36,299 nucleotides of DNA from assembly GCF_001570405.1 (NCBI RefSeq), contig NZ_BBYM01000010.1, positions 201,362-237,660 of the forward strand, in the 5' to 3' direction. Shown piece after piece: positions 23,104 through 32,060 of this stretch. The stretch's first letter is position 1; each line of letters starts with the position of its first letter. The stretch comes from Microtetraspora niveoalba. GTDB lineage: Bacteria > Actinomycetota > Actinomycetes > Streptosporangiales > Streptosporangiaceae. A program made the position numbers and the translations under genes. Under the pieces are notes generated by a model, which did not search any database, was not told where the DNA came from, and was given only the letters and a program-made list of their open reading frames with translations.

Positions 23104-24622
23104 TGGTGGGCGGGGTGAAGAGGGCGACGACCCTGGCCAGCGTGGGACGCAGCGACTCCCACTCGTCGGCCGGGGCCGTCCACGTCAGCACGCTCGTGGT
23201 GGCCCCGGTGGACAACACCCGCCGGAACTGGCGGTAGGTCACGCCCTGCTTCAGGCCGGTACGCGACGACGACGGGCCGGGCCGGAAGGTGAACTCCCAG
23301 TCCGCCGCCGTGCCGTACTCGCTGGACGCGGAGGCGAGGCGGAGCCGCCGGTACGCCTTGACGTCGGGATAGAGGACGGCCTCGGCCTCGTGCAGCGAGC
23401 CGAGGGGGTCGGTCCCGCGCTGCCGGGTGATCTCGATCTCGAACCGCGCGTTCCGCGCCGAGTCGAGCCACTGGTACCAGGACTGCCGGCCCAACGAGGT
23501 GAACCGGGTCCAGTCGCGCGGGACGGCCGCCCGCCACCCCTGATCGGGCGGCTTCGGCCGGAACCACATCAGCTTCGGCCTCGGCGCGCGCACCGGCGCG
23601 GGCGAGGGCGGGGACACGGACGACGCCGACGACACGGGCGACGTCGGGTCGGGGACCCCGGCGAGCGGGATCGGCGCGGCGTCGACGGCCGAGCCGGGCC
23701 GCAGCACCGCCCACCCGCCGAGCGCCCCGGCGAGCGCCGCCACCGTGACCACTCCCGTGACCAGCCGCGTACGGCTCCCGCGCCGGGCCGGGACGGGCGG
23801 CTCCGGAGCGGGCTCCAGCGCGGCGAGCAGCCGGTCGGCGTCCTCGGGGGCGAGCCGTTTCCTCGGGTCCCTGGCCAGCAGGCCGGCGACCACGGCACGC
23901 AGCGGCTCGGGGACGGGGGCGGGATCGACCGGCCGGTGGGCGAGGGGAGGCCGGCCGGTGACCGCCGTGTGGAGCGTGGCGCCCAGGGCCCACAGGTCGG
24001 CGGCGCGGGTGGGGCCGCCGGCGTCCGCGCGCTCCGGAGCGAGGAACGCGGCCGCGCCCCGGATCGCGCGGACCGGGGCTCCGTGCGCGGGGGAGCGGCC
24101 CGCGACCTCCCGGGTGAAGGCGGGGTCGGCCGCGAGCACGGCGGCGCCGAAGTCGGCCAGCAGGACGCGGCCGTCGTGGCCGAGGAGGACGTTCGCCGGG
24201 CGCACGTCGCCGTGCCGTACCCCGGAGGCGTGGGCGTAGGCGAGCGCGGAGAGCACCTGGCGGGCGATCGAGGCGGCTCGCGGCACGGGGAGCGGCCCGT
24301 CGCCGGCCACCACGCCGTCCAGCGAGCGGGAGCGGACCAGCTCCATGACGATGTACGGCGTGCCCTCGTCCTCGGCGTAGTCGTGGACGGCGGCGATGTT
24401 GGGGTGGCGGAGCCGTTCGGCCTGCCGCGCCTCGCCGGCCAGCCGCCGGACGAGCTCCAGGCGGCGGCCCTCGCGCAGCCCGGCGGGGAGCATCACCTCC
24501 CGGACGGCGACGGCCCGGTCGAGCAGGGTGTCGTGGGCCTCCCAGACGACGCCGGTCGTGCCCTGTCCGAGAGCTCGCACCAGGCGGTAGCGCCGGACGA
24601 TCGTCTGCCCCGGAGTTCCCAT
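23099..24622 (-). CDS. Membrane-anchored Ser/Thr protein kinase-like protein (atypical catalytic residues)
   Basis: This is a 507-residue Hanks-type kinase with an extracytoplasmic tail. The kinase domain (about 12-270) has the Gly loop GQGTTG (19-24), a catalytic loop H137-G138-D139 in VRHGDVRPANVLL, DFG at 157-159, and an APE triplet in AFLAPERA. The β3 lysine of VAVK is arginine here (R41 in VAVREV). The loop reads HGDVRPAN rather than HRDLKPEN. A transmembrane helix lies near 287-307, then a Pro/Ser linker and a ~185-residue C-terminal extracellular part with no clear repeats. The ATG at 24622 is chosen because MGTPGQTIVRRYRLVRALG is the normal kinase start. It is possibly a weak or pseudo-kinase. 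Confidence 0.9.
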   Translation of the reverse strand: MGTPGQTIVRRYRLVRALGQGTTGVVWEAHDTLLDRAVAVREVMLPAGLREGRRLELVRRLAGEARQAERLRHPNIAAVHDYAEDEGTPYIVMELVRSRSLDGVVAGDGPLPVPRAASIARQVLSALAYAHASGVRHGDVRPANVLLGHDGRVLLADFGAAVLAADPAFTREVAGRSPAHGAPVRAIRGAAAFLAPERADAGGPTRAADLWALGATLHTAVTGRPPLAHRPVDPAPVPEPLRAVVAGLLARDPRKRLAPEDADRLLAALEPAPEPPVPARRGSRTRLVTGVVTVAALAGALGGWAVLRPGSAVDAAPIPLAGVPDPTSPVSSASSVSPPSPAPVRAPRPKLMWFRPKPPDQGWRAAVPRDWTRFTSLGRQSWYQWLDSARNARFEIEITRQRGTDPLGSLHEAEAVLYPDVKAYRRLRLASASSEYGTAADWEFTFRPGPSSSRTGLKQGVTYRQFRRVLSTGATTSVLTWTAPADEWESLRPTLARVVALFTPPTT

Positions 24623-24719
24623 CCCGCCCGCCTCTGCGCAACGGCGAATATGACTGGATCGGGAGTCTTGCACATGAAGCGAGCGCTCTGTGGATCTTTG
24701 CCGTGGCCCGTCCCGAACG

Positions 24720-25112
24720 CTACAAAGGCGGCAGAGACCCACTCGCGATGTGCGCCAGGGTGATCTCGGTGAGCGTCGTCTGCTCGAACTCGCGCAGGGC
24801 GGTCCAGACGCCCGCGAGCGGCCCGGCGACTCCCGGGAAACGCTCGTTCTCCTGCGACACACCCTCGACCACCACGACGATGTCGGCCAGGGAGATCTCC
24901 TCGGCGGGCCGGGCCAGCCAGTACCCCCCGTCCGGGCCGCGCTGGCTGTTGATCAACCCGGCCCTGCGCAGTTGCAACAGGATGTTGTCGAGGAACCTGC
25001 GCGGGATGTCCTGCGCCGTCGCGATCCGCTCCGCGGGCACGGGACCGGGCGGCGCCGCCGCGAGTTCCACGGCGGCGCGCAGGGCGTACTGGGTACGGGC
25101 GGAAAGCCGCAT
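24720..25112 (-). CDS. Rrf2 family transcriptional regulator (cysteine-free)
   Basis: This 130-residue Rrf2-type regulator has the winged helix: MRLSARTQYALRAAVELAA (1-19), then PAERIATAQDIPRRFLDNILLQLRRAGLINSQRGPDGGYWLARPAEEISLADIV with its recognition helix and wing. It contains no cysteine at all, so it cannot hold the Fe-S cluster of IscR or NsrR. It resembles CymR-type regulators of sulfur metabolism instead. It lies 12 bases after cysA on the same strand, as the last gene of the sulfate operon. The ATG at 25112 is in the right place. Sensing through a partner such as cysteine synthase would fit CymR-like proteins but is inference. Confidence 0.92.
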   Translation of the reverse strand: MRLSARTQYALRAAVELAAAPPGPVPAERIATAQDIPRRFLDNILLQLRRAGLINSQRGPDGGYWLARPAEEISLADIVVVVEGVSQENERFPGVAGPLAGVWTALREFEQTTLTEITLAHIASGSLPPL

Positions 25113-25124
25113 GCGCCGTAGGGG

Positions 25125-26090
25125 TCACGCCCCGGTCAGGGCCAGCGACCGCGCGCCGGGGCTCGGCCGCACGTTGACGATGTCGCCCGGCGCCAGCCCG
25201 AGCCGCTCGGCGGTGCCGCGCGTCACCTGCGCCCACGCCTCCCGGTCGCCGACCAGCAGCTCGACCCGCACCTCGAAGCCGAGCCGGACGATCCGCGTGA
25301 CCGTCGCCTCGCCGCTGCCCGGCCGCGGCTCCGCGCTGATCTCGATGTCGTGCGGGCGGACGAGGCTGCCGCCGATCTCGGTGACCGGTCCGAGGAAACG
25401 CATGACGAACGGGTTGGCCGGGTTGTCGTAGACGTCGGACGGGCTGCCGACCTGCTCCACCGCGCCGTCGGCGAGCACGACGACGGTGTCGGCGACCTCG
25501 ATCGCCTCCTCCTGGTCGTGCGTGACGAACACGGTCGTGACGTGGACCTCGTCGTGCAGGCGGCGCAACCAGGTCCGCAGCTCCTTGCGCACCTGCGCGT
25601 CCAGTGCGCCGAACGGTTCGTCGAGCAGCAGCACCTGCGGCTCGACGGCGAGCGCGCGGGCGAGGGCCATCCGCTGGCGCTGGCCGCCGGAGAGCTGGGA
25701 CGGATAGCGGCCGGCCATCTGCTCCAGGTGGACCAGTTCGAGCAGTTCCATGACCCGCCTGCGGATCTCGTCCTTGGGCCGCTTGCGGATCTCCAGTCCG
25801 AACGCCACGTTGCGGAACACCGTCATGTGCTTGAAGGCGGCGTAGTGCTGGAAGACGAACCCCACGTTGCGCCGCTGCGGCGCGAGCCGGGTCGCGTCCA
25901 CGCCGGAGATCCGTACGGTCCCGGTGTCGGGGTGCTCGAGCCCGGCGATGACGCGCAGCAACGTCGACTTCCCGCCGCCGCTCGGGCCGAGCAGGGCGGT
26001 GAGCGACCCGGAGGCGACGTCCACGGAGACGTCGCGCAGCACCGGGGTGGTCCCGAAGGACTTGTTCACGTCGCGTACTTCGATGGCCAT
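25125..26090 (-). CDS. cysA: Sulfate/thiosulfate ABC transporter ATP-binding protein
   Basis: This 321-residue ABC ATPase powers sulfate import. Walker A is GPSGGGKST (about residues 35-43). The Q-loop is [14 protein letters not shown], the signature LSGGQRQR precedes [24 protein letters not shown] (Walker B and D-loop), and [15 protein letters not shown] holds the switch histidine. After the core comes a C-terminal domain ([36 protein letters not shown]) of the kind found in CysA. The start overlaps nothing: one base separates it from cysW (stop at 26092). All catalytic motifs are intact, and its membrane partners lie directly upstream. Confidence 0.94.
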   Translation of the reverse strand: MAIEVRDVNKSFGTTPVLRDVSVDVASGSLTALLGPSGGGKSTLLRVIAGLEHPDTGTVRISGVDATRLAPQRRNVGFVFQHYAAFKHMTVFRNVAFGLEIRKRPKDEIRRRVMELLELVHLEQMAGRYPSQLSGGQRQRMALARALAVEPQVLLLDEPFGALDAQVRKELRTWLRRLHDEVHVTTVFVTHDQEEAIEVADTVVVLADGAVEQVGSPSDVYDNPANPFVMRFLGPVTEIGGSLVRPHDIEISAEPRPGSGEATVTRIVRLGFEVRVELLVGDREAWAQVTRGTAERLGLAPGDIVNVRPSPGARSLALTGA

Positions 26091-26091
26091 T

Positions 26092-26946
26092 TCAGTCCTT
26101 CGGGCGCAGGAGCCTGGTGAGCAGGAGGGTGACGACGGCGAGCAGCGCGAGCGCCGTGGACGCCGCGAACGCCGCCGGCTGGTCGAAGTTCTGGAAGCGC
26201 TCCTCGACGAACAGGGTGAGGGTCTGCGTCTGGTCGACCAGACGTCCGGAGACGACCGCGACCGCGCCGTACTCGCCGAGGGACCGCGCCAGGCACAACA
26301 CCACGCCGTACGCCAGGGCCGAGCGGATGCCGGGGAGCGTGATCCGCAGGAACGTCTGGAGGCGGCTCGCCCCGAGGGTGTGCGCGGCCTGCTCCTGCTC
26401 GTCGCCGAGCTCCTCCAGGACGGGGACCACGGACCTGACCACGAGCGGCAGCGCGACGAACACCGTGGCGAGCACCATGCCGGGCGTGGAGAAGATGACC
26501 TGCAGACCCCAGCTCTCCAGCAGCCCGCCCACGGGGGAGAACCGGCCGTACAGCAGGATGAGCGCGAGCCCGACGACGACCGGGGACACGGCCATCGGCA
26601 GGTCGATGAACGCGCCGAGCAGCCGCTTCCCGGGGAAGTCGTGCCGGACCAGCAGCAGGGCGGCGCCGACGCCGAAGACGGTGTTGAGGACGACCGCCCA
26701 CAACGCGACGACGAGGGTGACCCGGAACGCGTGCAGCGCCGACGGCGAGGTCAGCGCCTCGAGGAACGGGCCCAGGCCGTCGCCGAACGTCCGCCAGACG
26801 ATCAGACCGACCGGGAGCACCAGCAGGAAGAACAGGTACGCGACGGCGGTCGTGCGCAGGACGTATCTGGCCACGCCGTGCTTGGTGTCGTGCGTGACGT
26901 CGTGTTCGACGTCGTGTTCGACGTTGTTCTTGGCGCTGTCAGCCAC
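26092..26946 (-). CDS. cysW: Sulfate ABC transporter permease CysW
   Basis: This is a 284-residue inner-membrane permease with about six hydrophobic helices. The EAA-type loop, [27 protein letters not shown], docks with CysA, and the sequence continues with [16 protein letters not shown]. This block and the gene order identify CysW. The first 23 residues are a hydrophilic tail with repeated His and Asp: [15 protein letters not shown], corresponding to a short DNA repeat at about 26899-26930. That tail is unusual for CysW and may be a neutral insertion. The ATG at 26946 overlaps the cysT stop by eight bases, so translation is coupled. Confidence 0.93.
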   Translation of the reverse strand: MADSAKNNVEHDVEHDVTHDTKHGVARYVLRTTAVAYLFFLLVLPVGLIVWRTFGDGLGPFLEALTSPSALHAFRVTLVVALWAVVLNTVFGVGAALLLVRHDFPGKRLLGAFIDLPMAVSPVVVGLALILLYGRFSPVGGLLESWGLQVIFSTPGMVLATVFVALPLVVRSVVPVLEELGDEQEQAAHTLGASRLQTFLRITLPGIRSALAYGVVLCLARSLGEYGAVAVVSGRLVDQTQTLTLFVEERFQNFDQPAAFAASTALALLAVVTLLLTRLLRPKD

Positions 26947-27784
26947 GGCGGCTCCCCCATCGTTGCAGGAGGTCCAGCACCAGCAGGGCGACCAGGGCCA
27001 CGACCAGCAGCACGGTCGAGATCGCCGCCGCGCCGGTGGTGTTGTCCCCCTCGATCTGGCTGAAGATGTTGACCGCCGCGACCTGGGTCTTGAACGGCAG
27101 GTTGCCCGAGATCAGCACCGTCGAGCCGAACTCCGAGATCGCCCGCGTGAACGCCAGGGCCGTGCCGGACAGCATCGCGGGCACCAGGTTGGGCAGGATG
27201 ATCCGCCGGAACGTCTGGAACGGGCTCGCGCCGAGCGAGGCCGCGGCCTGCTCCATGTCCCTGTCCAGCTCGATCAGCACCGGCTGCACCGTGCGGACGA
27301 CGAACGGCAGCGTGACGAAGAGCAGCGCGAGCCCCACGCCGGCCCTGCTGTAGGCGAGGTTCAGCCCGAGCGGGCTCTCCGGGCCGTACAGCGCGAGCAG
27401 GACGAGACCGGCGACGATCGTCGGCAGGGCGAAGGGCAGGTCGATGAGCGTGTCCACGATCGCCTTGCCGGGGAAGCGGTCGCGGACCAGCACCCAGGCG
27501 ATGAGCGTGCCCAGGACGAGGTTGACGAGCGCGACCACCGCCGAGGCGCCGATCGTGAGGGTGAGCGCGGCCCACGCGTCGGGTGTGGTGACCGCCCGCC
27601 AGAAGTAGCCGGGCCCCTCGTCGGCCGACCGCACCACCACGAGGGCGAGCGGGATCAGCACGATCAGGCTCAGGTACAGCACGGCGGAGCCGAGGCCGAG
27701 GGCGGTGCCCCCGGAGAAGCGGCGGCGGCGCCGCGCCCCCGCACGCGGCGGGGGAGCGGTGCGGGTGGCGGTTTCCGCGGTCAT
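26939..27784 (-). CDS. cysT: Sulfate ABC transporter permease CysT (CysU)
   Basis: This 281-residue permease has about six transmembrane helices after a basic N-terminus. The cytoplasmic docking loop is EQAAASLGASPFQTFRRIILPNLVPAML. FTRAISEFGSTVLISG is the CysT/CysU signature, as its counterpart in CysW is [14 protein letters not shown] chose the ATG at 27784 (MTAETATRTAPPP); a GTG ten codons upstream (27814) is in frame but lacks a purine-rich ribosome site. The stop overlaps cysW by eight bases. It lies between sbp and cysW in an sbp-cysT-cysW-cysA order. The product forms the channel with CysW. Confidence 0.92.
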   Translation of the reverse strand: MTAETATRTAPPPRAGARRRRRFSGGTALGLGSAVLYLSLIVLIPLALVVVRSADEGPGYFWRAVTTPDAWAALTLTIGASAVVALVNLVLGTLIAWVLVRDRFPGKAIVDTLIDLPFALPTIVAGLVLLALYGPESPLGLNLAYSRAGVGLALLFVTLPFVVRTVQPVLIELDRDMEQAAASLGASPFQTFRRIILPNLVPAMLSGTALAFTRAISEFGSTVLISGNLPFKTQVAAVNIFSQIEGDNTTGAAAISTVLLVVALVALLVLDLLQRWGSRRG

Positions 27785-27863
27785 GGCGACCCCGTACGCG
27801 TCGGGGGTGCCCACGGAGAGGGGGGCGTCGCGCGGGGGGCGCTCCGGCCGGGCACGCGCGCCG

Positions 27864-28871
27864 TCACTTCTCGGTCGCGATGCCGAGCTTGCGCTCGATA
27901 TCGGCGACCTTGCCGGTCTTGGGGTCGAAGAAGTCGGCGGTGATCTTGTCCCAGCCGCCGATGTCCTCGATCGTGAAGAGCTGCGGCGGGTTGGGCCAGG
28001 TGAAGCCGTTCACACCGTCGATCACCGGGCGGTAGCCGTTCTTGGCGAAGATCGTCTGCGCCTCGGTCGAGTAGAGGTACTTGAGGAAGGCCGCGGCCTC
28101 CTTGGGGTGTGCCGAGTCCTTGGTCACCGCGACCGGGTTCTCGATCAGCAGCGTGCTGTCGGGGACGACGTACTCCAGCTCCTGCTTGTTCTGCTGGGCG
28201 AAGATCGCCTCGTTCTCGTAGGTCAGCAGGGCGTCGCCCTTGCCGCCGGTGAAGGTCTGCAGGGCCTTGCGTCCGCTGTCGTCCTGAACGGGCACGTTGT
28301 GCAGCAGCTTGTCCAGGTAGGCGAGTCCGGCCTCCTGGTTCGCGCCGTTCTCGGACTTCGCGCCGTATCCGGCGAGCAGGTTCCAGCGGGCGGCGCCGGA
28401 GGTGAAGGGGTTCGGCGTGATGACCTCGACGCCGGGCTTGACCAGGTCGTCCCAGGTCTTGAGGCTCTTGGGGTTGCCCTTGCGCGTGCCGATCACCACG
28501 ATCGACTTGGTCAGGATGCCCTTGGTCGGTCCGCTGTTCCAGTCCTCGGCCACGAGTCCGGCCTTGACCAGGCGGGTGATGTCGGTTTCGAGGGAGAACT
28601 CGACGATGTCGGCCTTCAGCCCGGAGGCGACGGCCCGGCTCTGGTCGCCGGAGGCGCCGTACGACTGGGTGAAGGTGATGTTCTTGCCCTCGGGAGTCTT
28701 CTGGAAGGCGGCGATGATCTCCGTGAAGGCCGCCTGCGGAGTGGAGTAGGCGACGAGCGCCAGCTTGACCTTGCCGTCTCCCCCCGAACCGCTGCCTCCC
28801 CCGCAGGCCGTGACCAGGGCGGTGGTCGCGAGGGCGGCGGCCGTGATCCCCCGTAGCCTGCGAACGCTCAT
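27864..28871 (-). CDS. sbp: Sulfate-binding lipoprotein
   Basis: This is a 335-residue substrate-binding protein of the sulfate/thiosulfate type. The N-terminus is a lipoprotein signal with lipobox LVTAC, placing the lipidated cysteine at C23 and a GGGSGSGG linker after it. The mature domain carries the family's VEFSLETDITRLVKAGLV, VVIGTRKGNPKSLKTWDDL and TSGAARWNLLAGYG segments, and the C-terminal FTWPNPPQLFTIEDIGGWDKI. It delivers sulfate to CysT and CysW outside the membrane. The ATG at 28871 has AGGGAG six bases upstream. It is the first gene of the operon, with a TTGACG-type promoter about 70 bases upstream. Confidence 0.95.
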   Translation of the reverse strand: MSVRRLRGITAAALATTALVTACGGGSGSGGDGKVKLALVAYSTPQAAFTEIIAAFQKTPEGKNITFTQSYGASGDQSRAVASGLKADIVEFSLETDITRLVKAGLVAEDWNSGPTKGILTKSIVVIGTRKGNPKSLKTWDDLVKPGVEVITPNPFTSGAARWNLLAGYGAKSENGANQEAGLAYLDKLLHNVPVQDDSGRKALQTFTGGKGDALLTYENEAIFAQQNKQELEYVVPDSTLLIENPVAVTKDSAHPKEAAAFLKYLYSTEAQTIFAKNGYRPVIDGVNGFTWPNPPQLFTIEDIGGWDKITADFFDPKTGKVADIERKLGIATEK

Positions 28872-28892
28872 GGGCTTCTCCCTGCTTTTCCT

Positions 28893-28945
28893 ACTAAATA
28901 AGTCGGCTTAGCAGATATTGAAGCCGAGGGAGATATTTCCGTCAA
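28893..28945 (-). promoter_or_regulatory. Sulfate-operon promoter with inverted and direct repeats
   Basis: On the minus strand TTGACG (28945-28940) and TTCAAT (28922-28917) are spaced by 17 bases. Around the -10 an inverted repeat, TCGGCTT (28903-28909) and AAGCCGA (28921-28927), has an 11-base spacer. AGATATT occurs twice on the plus strand, at 28913-28919 and 28931-28937, 18 bases apart. A quasi-palindrome ACTAAATAAGT covers 28893-28903. These are candidate sites for the Rrf2 regulator at the operon's end. Confidence 0.5.
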
Positions 28946-28988
28946 GCCCGGTAGGTTTTGCCGCGAAGGGGGTCCCGTCGTACGCGGG

Positions 28989-30377
28989 TCAGCAGATGTT
29001 GTCGAGCGACTGCGGGGTTCCCGGTGACGGCCGGACCGACGGCGACGGCTGAGGGGAGCGCCCGGCGGGTGGCCGCTTCCCGGCGTGACGGGAGCGGGAG
29101 TGCCGCGCGTGCTGGGGGCGCAGCGCCCTGCCGACCTCGCGCTGGATGAGGCCCCAGTCGGGGTCGGCCGTGTCCACCAGCGGAGGCACGAACTGCAGGC
29201 TCCGGATGTGCGAGGTCTTGATCTTCTCCGAGAGTTCGAGCAGCGCGGGCAGCATGTCCTGCGGCACGTCCGTGGTGACGTACCGCTTGGTCGCGTCCGC
29301 GATCCGCTCGAAGCCGCGCAGCACGGCCATCGGGTCGGCCTGCTTGGCGACCGCGTTGAGCAGGCACTTCTGCCGGCCCATCCGCACGTAGTCGTCGCTG
29401 TCGGTGCGCGACCGGCCGTACCACAGGGCCTGCTGCCCGTCCAGGCGCCGCCGCCCCGCCTCCAGGACCCCGCCCTCGAGCCCGTACGGGATGTCCTGCC
29501 TGATCGTGACCGTGACCCCGCCGATGGCGTTGATGACCTGGGCGAAGCCCTTCATGTCGAGCATCGCGTAGTAGTCGATCCGCAGGCCGAGGATCTCGCC
29601 GACGGTGTCCCTGAGCAGCCGCATCCCGCGGTCCCCTGGCGGGCCCGGAGCGATCCGCGGGTGGTCCTCGGCCCACTGGTACACCTCGTTCAGCAGGCCG
29701 GGCGTGGACTCGTCGCCGTCGCCGGTGAACCCCCACGGGAAGGCCGTACGCGCGGGGCCCGGGGGCATCGGCACGTGCTCCAGGTTGCGCGGCAGGCCGA
29801 ACAGCACCGTGTCGCCGGTGCGGGTGTCCACGCTGGCGACCGTCACGCTGTCGGTGCGCGCGCCCGGCCGGTTCCTGGCCGCGTCCGCGCCGACGAGGAG
29901 GACGTTCACCCGCCGCTTCCCCGTCCACGGGTCCGCTCCCTGCGCCCTCCCGTCGAAGACCGTGAGCAGCACGTCCCTCGACACGTACGCGAGCCGGCCC
30001 ACGTACGCCAAGGGGGCGACGACCAGCACGCACAGCAGCGCGACCGCCCCGGTCGCGAGGCCGCGCTCCACCCGGTCCAGGTCCGGCGGCCGCACCAGCC
30101 GGTACGACGCGACGATGACGGCCGACCAGCAGAACCCGATCGCCAGCGCCGTCATGATCAGCCCGGTCAGCCCGCTGGGCCGTACGGCGAGTTCGAGCAG
30201 GGCCGACCGGAACGCGATGGCGGCGGTGAAGACGGTCCCGAGGAGCACGGTGTACGCGCCCGCGAGCGCCAGGCCCGTCCGGGTGCGGCCCGCCACCAGG
30301 TGGCCGATCCCCCAGACCATGGCCGAGGCGAGGGTCAGCCCCAGTGCCTGTCCGAGGTTTCGCCAGTCGGTCCGCAT
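28989..30377 (-). CDS. LCP (LytR-CpsA-Psr) family protein with multi-helix membrane domain
   Basis: This 462-residue LCP protein attaches wall polymers to peptidoglycan in families so far studied. The N-terminal ~140 residues have four hydrophobic segments (GLTLASAMVWGIGHLVA, ALAGAYTVLLGTVFTAAIAF, GLIMTALAIGFCWSAVIVA and GAVALLCVLVVAPLAYVG). Then comes the LCP domain: VNVLLVGADAARNRPGARTDSVTVASVD, LFGLPRNL, the YYAMLDMKGFAQVINAIGGV block and RSRTDSDDYVRMGRQ. The long basic C-terminal tail is extra. I chose the ATG at 30377, which has GGAG eight bases upstream; GTG 30386 is possible. It lies 88 bases downstream of a second LCP gene on the same strand. Confidence 0.92.
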   Translation of the reverse strand: MRTDWRNLGQALGLTLASAMVWGIGHLVAGRTRTGLALAGAYTVLLGTVFTAAIAFRSALLELAVRPSGLTGLIMTALAIGFCWSAVIVASYRLVRPPDLDRVERGLATGAVALLCVLVVAPLAYVGRLAYVSRDVLLTVFDGRAQGADPWTGKRRVNVLLVGADAARNRPGARTDSVTVASVDTRTGDTVLFGLPRNLEHVPMPPGPARTAFPWGFTGDGDESTPGLLNEVYQWAEDHPRIAPGPPGDRGMRLLRDTVGEILGLRIDYYAMLDMKGFAQVINAIGGVTVTIRQDIPYGLEGGVLEAGRRRLDGQQALWYGRSRTDSDDYVRMGRQKCLLNAVAKQADPMAVLRGFERIADATKRYVTTDVPQDMLPALLELSEKIKTSHIRSLQFVPPLVDTADPDWGLIQREVGRALRPQHARHSRSRHAGKRPPAGRSPQPSPSVRPSPGTPQSLDNIC

Positions 30378-30465
30378 CCGCAGCACTCCACGTCCGGGTA
30401 TCCGTCGCCACTGCCCGTCGAGCAGGCGTTATAACAGGCTAGTAACGGACCCGGGGGAATCCCGG

Positions 30466-31869
30466 TCAGCTTGCCGTGCAGCTGTCCTGGGTCGCGTCGA
30501 AGCCGTCGACGTCGTCCAGGGTCTTGGGCGGCTTCAGGCCTTGCCAGTCCGCGCCGAGGACGAGCACCAGCGTCTGCGTCCGCGCGTTCGGCACCGGGCG
30601 GGTCGTCGAGGTGACCAGCTCGCGGTAGAGCCGGGGCGCCCGGCTCTCGCCGTTGGGCGAGTACTTGACGACGGTCTTGGCGTACTTCTTCGCGGCAGTG
30701 CTGATCTTCCGGACGTGGTAGCCCCGCTGCTCCAGCTCGGCGGCGACCGTGGAGCCGAGCCCCTGCCTGCCGCTGCCGTTCTCGACGACGATGTGGATCT
30801 GCGACTTGGGGATCTTCTGCTCGCCGCTCTTGACGCCCTTGCTGATCTGGTCGGCGGCGACCATCTTGAACAGGCGGTTCGCCTGTGGCTGCACCCACTC
30901 GACCCGGCCCGGGCTGGTGACGGAGTAGCGCCACGGCGCCGTCACGAACCGGATCTGCCCGGCGGTCAGGCCCTCGGCGCTCACCGCCAGGTCCTTCATC
31001 ACCCCCACGGTCAGATCGGGGTCGGTGGTGATCGACTTGGTGACCGCGTCGAGGAAGCCGAAGAGGGTCTTCGGGGCGGTCAGCGTCTCGCCGCTCATCG
31101 CCTTCTTGGCCATCGAGGCGAGGAACATCTGCTGGCGCTGGATGCGGCCGATGTCGGAGCCGTCGCCGAGCGAGTAGCGGGCCCGCACGTAGCCGAGCGC
31201 CTGCTCGCCCTTGAGCACCTGCCGTCCGGCCGCCAGGGTCAGCCGCGCCTTCTTGTCGTCGATCGCCTCGGGGACGCAGACCGGCACCCCGCCCAGCGCG
31301 TTGACCATCGCCTTGAAGCCGGTGAAGTCCACCTTGACGAAGTGGTCGATGTGGATGTCGGTGAGCGCCTCGATCGTGCGCCAGGTGCAGGCGATGCCGC
31401 CGGAGTTGAACGACTCGTTGATCATGCCGACGTGGGCGCGCTGCCCGGGCAGGCCGTTCTTCGCCGGGCAGGCGGGGAGCTGGACGAGCGAGTCCCGGGG
31501 AAAGCTGATCAGCATCGCGCCGTCCCGCTTCGGGGAGATGTGGGCGAGGATGATCGTGTCGGTCCGCTCGCCCTCGAACTTGCCGTACTTCGCGTTGGCG
31601 CCGTCACGCTGGTCAGACCCGACGATCAGCACGTTCATGGCCTTGCTGATCTTCACCGGGCGCGGGCCGAGGTCCTGCTTGGCCACGACCTCGTGCTTGA
31701 CGTTCCCGGTGAGCTTGACGTACCCGCCGACGAGGAAGGTCGCTCCACCGGTCACCACGCCGAGGACGCCCGCGAGCAGCGCCCACAGCCAGGCACGCCA
31801 CTTGGGCGGGGCCGGCGGTGCGGGCGGCTCCTCCACGGGAAGCGCAGGACGCACGTCGACAAGACCCAC
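30466..31869 (-). CDS. LCP family protein with C-terminal LytR_C domain
   Basis: This is a 467-residue LCP protein with a short cytoplasmic N-terminus, one transmembrane helix (about 27-50, LWALLAGVLGVVTGGATFLVGGYV), and the LCP domain with conserved blocks. These blocks are MNVLIVGSDQRDG, RTDTIILAHISPKRDGAMLISFPRDS, FVKVDFTGFKAMVNALGGVPVCVPEAIDD and RARYSLGDGSDIGRIQRQQMFL. A LytR_C domain (IHIVVENGSGRQGLGSTVAAELEQRGYHVRKIS) ends the protein. The GTG at 31869 has AGGAG nine bases upstream, which settles the start. The paired LCP gene follows at 88 bases. LCP enzymes attach teichoic acids, arabinogalactan or other polymers; the precise polymer here is unknown. Confidence 0.95.
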   Translation of the reverse strand: MGLVDVRPALPVEEPPAPPAPPKWRAWLWALLAGVLGVVTGGATFLVGGYVKLTGNVKHEVVAKQDLGPRPVKISKAMNVLIVGSDQRDGANAKYGKFEGERTDTIILAHISPKRDGAMLISFPRDSLVQLPACPAKNGLPGQRAHVGMINESFNSGGIACTWRTIEALTDIHIDHFVKVDFTGFKAMVNALGGVPVCVPEAIDDKKARLTLAAGRQVLKGEQALGYVRARYSLGDGSDIGRIQRQQMFLASMAKKAMSGETLTAPKTLFGFLDAVTKSITTDPDLTVGVMKDLAVSAEGLTAGQIRFVTAPWRYSVTSPGRVEWVQPQANRLFKMVAADQISKGVKSGEQKIPKSQIHIVVENGSGRQGLGSTVAAELEQRGYHVRKISTAAKKYAKTVVKYSPNGESRAPRLYRELVTSTTRPVPNARTQTLVLVLGADWQGLKPPKTLDDVDGFDATQDSCTAS

Positions 31870-32060
31870 GTTCTTTAACTCCTGAGAATCGGACGCCGGC
31901 TGTCGCCCGCGTCGGAGAGCCCGAACCCGGCAAATCGCGGAAAGTGTAGCGATCTGCCTTGAACATCGCGTATCGCCGCGTAGGCAACCAGGCTGCAAGC
32001 GATGGTCAAGTGAGCATCCCTATCCCTGTGACGTATGAAGCAGGCGAAAGGTTTGTACAT

